From positions 1 to 49,227 of the forward strand of contig JAUXTH010000118.1 in NCBI GenBank assembly GCA_030679035.1: DNA of 49,227 bases, in the 5' to 3' direction. Origin of the DNA: Methylobacter sp. (GTDB lineage: Bacteria; Pseudomonadota; Gammaproteobacteria; Methylococcales; Methylomonadaceae). This document shows positions 43,438 through 49,227 of this stretch, in pieces; the stretch's first letter is position 1, and every line of letters begins with the position of its first letter. A program made the translations under genes and the position numbers. Under the pieces are notes generated by a model. It did not search any database and was not told where the DNA came from. It was given only the letters and a program-made list of their open reading frames with translations.

Positions 43438-43950
43438 ATGAACCCCATGAAAAATACTTCTCTTCCGTTAAGCCGGCAACAGTCTATTAATCGTCACCAC
43501 AGCGAATGGCTGATCGTTGACAATTTGCAATTGCCGATTTTGGAATTAAGTCAGTTATCGACGCTGCTTGACTTGCCGCTGTTTGGATCAAAAATACCAG
43601 CCGGTTTTCCGTCTCCAGCCGACGACCATTTGGAAGCCACCATCGACCTAAACCGGCAGTATGTTCGTCATCCGGCAGCCACTTTTTTTGTGCGGGTACA
43701 AGGTACTTCAATGATAGGAGCCGGTATTCACAATGGCGATATGCTGGTGGTAGATCGGTCATTGGAAGCCCAATCCGGTTCGGTTGTCATTGCGGTCATC
43801 AATGGCGAATTAACCGTTAAGCGGTTAGTGATTAAGGGGGATGAGGTGTGGTTGATGCCGGAAAACCAAGAGTTCCAGCCCTTGCAAATTACCGAAGGCA
43901 TGGAGCTGCAAGTTTGGGGCGTGGTCGCGCATGTTATTCACTCTCTGTAA
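43438..43950 (+). CDS. umuD: UmuD-like autoproteolytic subunit of DNA polymerase V
   Basis: 170 residues, longer at the N-terminus than Escherichia coli UmuD (139). S24 peptidase features: an Ala-Gly cleavage site (KIPAGFPSPADD), nucleophile Ser in VQGTSMIGAGIHNGD and the Lys of ELTVKRLV. A second ATG 9 bp inside could also serve as start. RecA-driven self-cleavage yields UmuD', which joins UmuC. The stop is 3 bp before the umuC start. Confidence 0.92.
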   Translation: MNPMKNTSLPLSRQQSINRHHSEWLIVDNLQLPILELSQLSTLLDLPLFGSKIPAGFPSPADDHLEATIDLNRQYVRHPAATFFVRVQGTSMIGAGIHNGDMLVVDRSLEAQSGSVVIAVINGELTVKRLVIKGDEVWLMPENQEFQPLQITEGMELQVWGVVAHVIHSL

Positions 43951-43953
43951 GCC

Positions 43954-45219
43954 ATGTTTGCGATTGCGGACGCAAATAATTTTTACGCCTCTTGTGAGCG
44001 GGTCTTTCAGCCCAAACTAGAGGGGAAACCGATTGTAGTGCTGTCCAATAATGATGGCTGCGTAATCGCAAGAAGTGCCGAAGCTAAATTATTGCAGGTG
44101 GCCATGGGTGCCCCCTATTTCAAGATTGAGCAATATTGCAAGCAGGAAGGCATCGCCGTATTTTCCTCGAATTTTTCCTTATACGGTGACCTTTCTCAGA
44201 GAGTAATGCAAATCATATCCGGTTACGCGCAGAGATCTGAAATATATTCGATCGATGAAATCTTTTTGGACTTGTCCGGCATGCCTTGGGACTTAACCAC
44301 TTATTGCCAAGGGATATGCAGCACGGTTAAACAATGGACCGGTATCCCGATTTCCATTGGTATTGCTCCCACCAAAACACTGGCAAAGCTGGCCAATCGT
44401 TTAGTCAAAAAAGGCCTTTCAGCACACGGTGCGGTATTGGATTGGCGGACACTGGATGCACCTGATGAGGCATTAGCCACCATTGCCTTGGATGATATTT
44501 GGGGGATTTCCAGACGCTGGTCGGAAAAATTAAAAGCATTAGATATTCATAACGCCCTGGCACTGAAGAAAACCGAACCCAAGCGCATGCGTCAGTACTT
44601 TGGTGTGGTCATGGAACGCATTGTGTTTGAATTACGCGGCGCATCTTGTATTCCGCTAGAGGCAATGCCACCGGCCAAAAAACAAATAATGACCTCGCGC
44701 AGTTTCGGTGAAAAATTAACTGAGTTTGCCGACCTGCGGGCAGCGGTTACCTATTTTGCCGCTCGTGCCGGAGAAAAGTGTCGTCGTCAAAAACTAGCCG
44801 CGCAAGCGCTGACAGTGTTTATTCAAACCAGTCCATTTGATTCCCAACATCCGCAATACGGCAACAGTGCCACCACAGAATTTGAGTTACCAACCCATGA
44901 TTCAGCAATCCTTATTCAAGCGGCACACCAAGGCCTGGAGCGTATTTTTAGACAAGGTTATAGTTATCAACGGGCAGGCATTTTATTGCCGGATTTATTA
45001 CCGGCAGGTGTCGCGCAAATGTCATTATTTGATACCGGTGAACCTTCGGCTCGCTCAGAACAATTGATGGCCACGCTGGATAACATCAACCGACTTCATG
45101 GCAAAAAATCGATTCAATATGCCAGTGAAATTCTCAGTAACCGCTGGCACATGCGCCAACAGTTCAAATCACAGTCTTACACGACGAACTGGCGGGAGTT
45201 GTTGACCATTACGATCTAG
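43954..45219 (+). CDS. umuC: UmuC-like catalytic subunit of DNA polymerase V
   Basis: 421 residues, the usual UmuC length. Y-family motifs: FAIADANNFYASCERVF at the start, VVLSNNDGCVIARSAEAK, the catalytic YSIDEIFLDLSG, and IPISIGIAPTKTLAKLANR; the C-terminus carries the DUF4113-like segment (ASEILSNRWHMRQQFKSQSY). With UmuD' it does error-prone translesion synthesis. umuDC operons of this kind are frequent on plasmids and integrative elements. A likely terminator lies about 45 bp downstream. Confidence 0.94.
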   Translation: MFAIADANNFYASCERVFQPKLEGKPIVVLSNNDGCVIARSAEAKLLQVAMGAPYFKIEQYCKQEGIAVFSSNFSLYGDLSQRVMQIISGYAQRSEIYSIDEIFLDLSGMPWDLTTYCQGICSTVKQWTGIPISIGIAPTKTLAKLANRLVKKGLSAHGAVLDWRTLDAPDEALATIALDDIWGISRRWSEKLKALDIHNALALKKTEPKRMRQYFGVVMERIVFELRGASCIPLEAMPPAKKQIMTSRSFGEKLTEFADLRAAVTYFAARAGEKCRRQKLAAQALTVFIQTSPFDSQHPQYGNSATTEFELPTHDSAILIQAAHQGLERIFRQGYSYQRAGILLPDLLPAGVAQMSLFDTGEPSARSEQLMATLDNINRLHGKKSIQYASEILSNRWHMRQQFKSQSYTTNWRELLTITI

Positions 45220-45265
45220 CTGTTTAATGCCCGACATGTAATGAGAAGTTGATTTAAGGGTATCG

Positions 45266-45286
45266 AGCCTTATGAAAAGGCTTTTC
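45266..45286 (+). terminator. Possible terminator after umuC
   Basis: AGCCTT, loop ATGAA, AAGGCT, then TTT. The stem is short (6 bp) and the T tract weak. Confidence 0.4.
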
Positions 45287-45522
45287 AACAGCTCTAGTTC
45301 AATCTCCATTGGGAGTATTCTGATCGCTTCAGATCGGCTATAACTTGCCATTCGAGATATTCACTTGTGTGGCCGTTTTACTGATCAAAACGGCTATTCT
45401 GGCACCCTATCCGCTGATACGCGGCCATAAATCAACGCTAAACCCAGCGTTGGTGAAGGCAGCATATCTATGGTTTGTATATTTTCTGGAATGTCTAAAT
45501 GGTAATATTTACACAGGCATTA

Positions 45523-45957
45523 TTACCATTCTGGTTTAGGCTCACTTTGACTTTGTAGCCAGTATGGACCCGACTCACAACAGGATTTTGCTTGGTCCAG
45601 GGTACCAAAAGAGCCCCACTCCAAAGGACGATCCCACGCACCATCACAAAGGAAGTAAACACGGTAGGCTGTGCCGGTCGGGAAATGGGTAAACCATGAT
45701 TCCTTGCAGTTCTCCTCGAATGCATTAAATTCGGCTACACTCATTTTTGATGAACAGGAATTCATCGCCATGCGTTCCGTATATTTTATATAGGTATCTG
45801 GACTATATTCTTCAGTTATTATGATCGGAACCTCCCAAAATTTATTCATTTCTCTCACTGATCTCAATGAATGATCACAGTCAAAAAAATGTTTAGGTAA
45901 TTTAGGATTAATTAACATGGCGGTGCCCTGTTCATAATGTGATAAATCAGAAACCAT
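45523..45957 (-). CDS. Hypothetical protein
   Basis: 144 residues, no family recognised. It contains several Cys residues (FFDCDHSLRSVREM; MNSCSSKMSV; ENCKESWFTH; CCESGPYWLQ) and an aromatic-rich C-terminal half. No signal peptide or TM helix is seen. It converges with umuC across about 300 bp in which no gene is seen. Confidence 0.6.
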   Translation of the reverse strand: MVSDLSHYEQGTAMLINPKLPKHFFDCDHSLRSVREMNKFWEVPIIITEEYSPDTYIKYTERMAMNSCSSKMSVAEFNAFEENCKESWFTHFPTGTAYRVYFLCDGAWDRPLEWGSFGTLDQAKSCCESGPYWLQSQSEPKPEW

Positions 45958-46074
45958 AATGCCAGCGACAGTGCCGGATTGAATAAAGTTGGCATATCGA
46001 TTAACCGTAACTGATCAGCCTTTCGGCTGCTTCATGCAGCACGACATCATGATCAATTATTCAACATCGAATAC

Positions 46075-46771
46075 TCATATTTTCATGGCTTTCCGCTGCA
46101 ACTGTGATTGTTCGATCTTTTCGTCATAAACTTGCTGCTGCTTAATCTCGCACTGCTCAATAATGCGATTCACAACATTAATTAATTGACGTTCAACTCC
46201 ACCCATACCGTAAGCGCTCTTGGTTGCGAGGTCATTGAAATCGGTGAAATTTTTCATTTGAGCTATTGCTGCTTTCTGATCATCGGACAAATTTCCGCTT
46301 CGTGCTTTTAATGGAGTCACCGGATCTAAGGTAACCGGGTAGGTCTGCTCACCCGGTGCGAATATCGGAAAAACAGCTGTACCATTCACCAATTTTGCTG
46401 CCTCCTGTGCTTTTTCATTGCCTGGGTTACGGCCATCAGTTAATTCCTGATGCAGATCATTATCGCCAGCGATGATAAAGGGTTTGTCGGGGAATTTTTC
46501 GCGCAATAATCTTGCAACGCTTGGGAGATTACCGGAATCAAATGCGGCAACGGCTGGAAAACCTAATGCTTGCGATAAGGTATCCACTGTTGCGTAGCCC
46601 TCTCCGATGACAATTGCCGGTGACTTCCCAAGAGCCTCAAGCCCTTCACCGCCAACGACATGAAAGGCATCTTGTTTTGCGCCTCCCGCTGCAAATCTTT
46701 TCAACCCGTTCCCTTGTGTGGATTGCACGGAACGGATTTCACCATTAGTGTCTATCGCTGGCAACGGAAAT
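46075..46771 (-). pseudogene. TOPRIM-domain primase fragment, 5' end cut by IS3 element
   Basis: About 232 codons remain, reading ...QFPLPAIDTNGEIRSVQST at the IS edge and then KRFAAGGAKQDAFHVVGG, the TOPRIM motifs VIGEGYATVDTLSQALG and FIIAGDNDLHQE, and a helical C-terminus. This is the C-terminal part of a plasmid/ICE-type DNA primase (TraC-like TOPRIM protein); the N-terminal part is missing and is not on the other side of the IS. It indicates that plasmid- or ICE-derived DNA once lay here. Confidence 0.8.
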
Positions 46772-46804
46772 TGTCAATGTAGTTGTCGCCTCGAGGGTTA
46801 AAAC

Positions 46805-47887
46805 TTACGCTACTTTTTTGGCATGGATAATCACCTCCTTTGTATCGCCTTCTTTTGCTTTGGCCTTATCAGGATTAAGATGAACCGCTTGGATTCTTTG
46901 CCAATTCCGAGTGCTTCCGCTCCAGCGATGGGGGTGTCGAGCACGAGCGGCCTCGTAGACGACTTTACGGTTAGCCAAAAGATTTTCGTCTAGACCTTCA
47001 TGCCTTTGCGCCGGCGTAACAAAGCGGATAGCGCTGTGCCGATGTTCATGGTTGTACCATTCCGCGAGTCCGGTGACCCATTGACGTGCTTCTGTTACAT
47101 CGGCGAATGGCTTTAGTGGATATTTAGGGCGATATTTCAATGTCTTAAACAACGATTCTGAGTAAGGATTATCGTTGCTAACCGACGGCCGACTAAAGGA
47201 AGGCATGACACCAAGCTGCTGCAAGGTAGCCAGCATAGACGATCCCTTCATTGGACTGCCGTTATCAGAATGTAAGGTAAGCTGCTTTAACTGTATTCCT
47301 TCACGATGGCATAGATCGCGTAACAGTTCGCCAGCCAAGACGCTGTTTTCTTCTTCATACACCTGCCAGCCCACGATTTTTCGGCTGAAAATATCAACAA
47401 ATAGATAGAGATAGAAAAACTGTCCTCGGATAAGTGATGGCAGGTAAGTAATGTCCCAACTGTAGAGCTGGTTAGGCGCTGTGGCACAGATCGCACGCGG
47501 TTTGGTACGCGTTTGAGCAGGACGTTCGCTACGTCGATGGGCCAGCTGTTTTTCCTCTCGCAGTAGGCGATAGAAAGTTGACTCAGAAGCCAGATAGCTG
47601 CCTTGATCGGCTAGCCGTGGCACGATCTGACTCGGTGGCAGATGGCCGAATTCATCGGAATTGGCGACTGCTAACACCTCGGCACGCTCGATTGCTGTTA
47701 GCTTGTGAGACGGTTGATAGTCTCGCAAGGGGCGTTGATCACAGCGAACAACCTCACCCGTCTGCCAGCGTTGCAAGGTGCGTTCGCTAAGGCCTAGCAC
47801 GTCACAGGCTTTAGCACGGCGTGCCCCCGCTGTTACCGATTCATTCAGTAAAACAATCACTTGCTTGCGCTCTTCGTGGCTAGTCAT
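46805..47887 (-). CDS. IS3-family transposase OrfB (DDE)
   Basis: 360 residues. N-terminal HTH region (ACDVLGLSERTLQRWQTGEV), then the rve-type DDE core: YSWDITYLPSLIRGQFFYLY (first Asp), LTLHSDNGSPMKGSS (second Asp) and SNDNPYSESLFKTLKYRPKY (Glu), plus HEHRHSAIRFVTPAQRH. The start overlaps the orfA stop (ATGA), so it may be made by coupling or, as in other IS3 elements, by frameshifting to a fusion. Confidence 0.93.
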   Translation of the reverse strand: MTSHEERKQVIVLLNESVTAGARRAKACDVLGLSERTLQRWQTGEVVRCDQRPLRDYQPSHKLTAIERAEVLAVANSDEFGHLPPSQIVPRLADQGSYLASESTFYRLLREEKQLAHRRSERPAQTRTKPRAICATAPNQLYSWDITYLPSLIRGQFFYLYLFVDIFSRKIVGWQVYEEENSVLAGELLRDLCHREGIQLKQLTLHSDNGSPMKGSSMLATLQQLGVMPSFSRPSVSNDNPYSESLFKTLKYRPKYPLKPFADVTEARQWVTGLAEWYNHEHRHSAIRFVTPAQRHEGLDENLLANRKVVYEAARARHPHRWSGSTRNWQRIQAVHLNPDKAKAKEGDTKEVIIHAKKVA

Positions 47888-48399
47888 TCGACCTCGCCCC
47901 CCAAGAGCGCGCGGAACTTTTTTTGCAGAATCAACAGCGCTGCGGCTTCTGCTAAGGCCTTGTCTTTGCGCAATAGTTCACGCTCAAGGCTTTGCTTTTC
48001 CACTTTCAATGCACGTAAGACCCGTGCTTCTTCACGCGGGTCTCCTGAGTCACCCTGACTACAGAAATCAGTTTTCCACTGTTCCAGTTGATGAACAAAA
48101 ACGCCTCGTTCACGGCACCAGGTATTTAAGTCCTCGCCGAGTAAACTATAGGTTTGCTGCAAAGCGGCAAGACGTTCTTCTGGGCTCCAATCCTCGGGGC
48201 GTTTTGATTTCGGTTGTGCAGGTTTATTGACGTCCTGTTCGCTTTGTTTCATCCAAGTCTTCAAGGTAGTTAAATTGATGTTCAATTCGTCTGCGACGGA
48301 CTGTATCGATTGGTCATTGCCACGACTGTAAACTTTTACCAATGCCTGCTCTTTGAAGCCTGCGGAATACCTTTTATATTTTTTCATTTCTAATCTCAA
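47884..48399 (-). CDS. IS3-family transposase OrfA
   Basis: 171 residues. An HTH_Tnp_1-like domain (RYSAGFKEQALVKVYSRGND, QSVADELNINLTTLKTWMKQ) and a leucine-zipper-like stretch toward the C-terminus (LRALKVEKQSLERELLRKDK) for multimerisation. It provides DNA end binding. It is longer than typical IS3 OrfA because of a central segment (RLAALQQTYSLLGEDLNTWC). Confidence 0.9.
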   Translation of the reverse strand: MRLEMKKYKRYSAGFKEQALVKVYSRGNDQSIQSVADELNINLTTLKTWMKQSEQDVNKPAQPKSKRPEDWSPEERLAALQQTYSLLGEDLNTWCRERGVFVHQLEQWKTDFCSQGDSGDPREEARVLRALKVEKQSLERELLRKDKALAEAAALLILQKKFRALLGGEVE

Positions 48400-48442
48400 A
48401 TTTTATTTTTTCTTAAAATTTGAGGCGACAACTATTCTGACG

Positions 48443-49003
48443 CAGGGGGTCTCTCGGTTTTATGCTTTTGTTGCGGACAACCCGGACGCACGGTGGCTTC
48501 ATTGGAACATGAGCAATATCAACTATGGCTTTGAAACGCTTAGTCATAGATATCGTGTGCTAACAGGAACGGATGCTCCGAGAATAGCGGATACCAGGCG
48601 TTACAATCTATCTACGTTGATCATGAGCAAGTATGGGAGTGATTGCGTTGATGATCCAAAAATGGCTAATTTAATGAATTTGAATGGCGGAAAACACCGT
48701 GATTTTCTGAATGGACAAGAAGAGGTTAACGCCTTCCAAGCCAAGGAGTTTATTAAGTTACACAAATCCACTATGTCCAAGACCTACTGGTTCCAAAAGA
48801 TGTATTTGCGGTTATTGGAGAATAAGGTAAAGACTCAACGCAGTAACTGGAAAGAAAAAGCAAATCGTATCGTTGAATCACTTCCAGCAAAAATTCTTGG
48901 CTTAGTCGCTGTTTTGTTCACTATCTGGCAGTTGGTTTATTCGGGGGTTGAACACGTAAAAAATAGCGAATCTGCGCCATCCGAGAAGGAGCAAAACAGG
49001 TGA
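48443..49003 (+). pseudogene. Cassette G: conserved protein, 5' end cut by IS3 element
   Basis: About 186 residues remain, from TQGVSRFYAFVADNPDARWL through HWNMSNINYGFETLSHRYRV, KYGSDCVDDPKMANLMNLNG and a helical part to a C-terminal TM helix (LGLVAVLFTIWQLVYSGVEH) and a charged tail. The open frame runs back into the IS, so the original start is lost. The WLHWNM block looks like a strongly conserved core, but I cannot name the family. The attC site directly after it shows it belonged to the cassette array; the C-terminal TM suggests membrane anchoring. Confidence 0.72.
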
Positions 49004-49004
49004 A

Positions 49005-49094
49005 ATATAACATGGCGCTCAACCGGAGCGCGGTTACAATGCGGTTTTGTTTTTTCGGCTTTCCGTGCCGCGCCCGGTTAGCTCTACGTTAAGC
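49005..49094 (+). repeat. attC site 7, opposite orientation to the array
   Basis: 90 bp, from ATATAAC (R'') to GTTAAGC (R') on the plus strand, with the same body as sites 1 and 3-6 (GCGCTCAACCGGAGCGCGGTT ... CCGGTTAGCTCTAC). It therefore belongs to the same array family but is inverted relative to it. Confidence 0.8.
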
Positions 49095-49129
49095 GGCAAA
49101 TAGTCAGTAAACCAATTGGGGTTCTTATA

Positions 49130-49227
49130 ATGAATGAGTTTTTTACCTTGGCCAACTGGCCATGGATAATAATAGTCGTAAGCTTGTTATCTCTTGCTGG
49201 GGGTCAAGCTGCTGTAAGTCATGTAGC
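49130..49227 (+). CDS. Cassette H: start of a membrane protein (cut by window edge)
   Basis: From the ATG at 49130 the readable start is MNEFFTLANWPWIIIVVSLL, followed by SLAGGQAAVSHVA to the edge. A TM helix begins at about residue 11. It begins 36 bp after attC 7, as expected for the next cassette in the plus direction. The array therefore continues beyond the window. Confidence 0.5.
   Translation, partial: MNEFFTLANWPWIIIVVSLLSLAGGQAAVSHV

Larger units (their letters stand above)
46772..48442 (-). mobile_element. IS3-family insertion sequence (1671 bp)
   Basis: Imperfect inverted ends: TGTCAATGTAGTTGTCGCCT on the left and, reverse complemented, CGTCAGAATAGTTGTCGCCT on the right. Two overlapping genes, orfA and orfB. 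No matching target duplication is visible outside the ends, and the flanks are two different truncated genes. Confidence 0.8.

Noticed and set aside
45169-45351. 60-codon minus-strand frame overlapping the umuC end
   Set aside because: It overlaps umuC coding sequence and the likely terminator; no recognisable protein features.

Overview
The window looks like a chromosomal segment of a gammaproteobacterium. A methanotroph-like Methylococcales genome is my best guess, from the style of the chemotaxis and TonB/PAS-kinase genes and the short palindromic intergenic repeats; no diagnostic metabolic gene is present, so this is inference only. The left ~16 kb is GC-richer and ordered like core genome. 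The right ~33 kb is AT-richer and accessory: broken integrase, insertion sequences, pseudogenes, gene cassettes and a cargo-carrying transposon.

Left part (1-16.5 kb). Minus-strand genes encode an MCP-type transducer, a CheY-like receiver, a STAS-domain protein and CheA (running off the left edge). A Bfd-like [2Fe-2S] protein stands alone. Next is a minus-strand signalling operon read from 15.9 to 5.7 kb: a TonB-dependent receptor translationally coupled (TGATG) to a 1593-residue TPR/PAS hybrid histidine kinase, then a REC-PAS-PAS-HisKA_3 kinase, then a NarL-type response regulator. A small XRE regulator is divergent from it.

Middle part (16.8-32.4 kb). An IS21 IstB remnant, a DUF4224 protein and a frameshifted tyrosine integrase lie beside a 48-bp copy of the 3' part of tRNA-His, which I read as an integration attachment site. 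Then come a small protein coupled to an M48 membrane metalloprotease, a DUF2272 lipoprotein, a broken LysR regulator divergent from an NAD-binding epimerase, a RecD2-type helicase, a secreted DNA/RNA nuclease, a DUF4870 protein, a DUF6794 protein overlapping a cold-shock-domain/excalibur membrane protein, and a two-gene membrane/lipoprotein unit.

Cassette array (32.55-37.26 kb). Six minus-strand genes, each followed by an 89-122 bp attC-type recombination site, form an integron cassette array without an integron integrase in the window (a CALIN). Five of the six sites are near-identical in body. The cassettes include two HEPN-like candidates (RNxxxH-type motifs), a DUF3800 protein, a possible nuclease-like protein, a small conserved helical protein and a two-TM protein. 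A seventh attC of the same type lies at 49.0 kb in the opposite orientation, with cassette remnants on both sides, so the array has been rearranged.

Transposon (37,295-41,657). Just upstream of the array sits a complete 4363-bp IS1595-family element with perfect 28-bp terminal inverted repeats and an 8-bp target duplication (CAAAACAT). Besides the ISXO2-like transposase it carries an XRE-ImmA/IrrE metallopeptidase with a partner gene, a DUF6471 gene and two other small genes. A perfect 30-bp palindrome lies just upstream of the ImmA/IrrE gene.

Right end (42.5-49.2 kb). An SRAP (YedK/HMCES) gene is divergent from umuDC. A hypothetical gene follows, then a TOPRIM primase fragment and an IS3-family element (orfA/orfB). 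The IS3 element separates two unrelated truncated genes and has no visible target duplication, marking a rearrangement junction.
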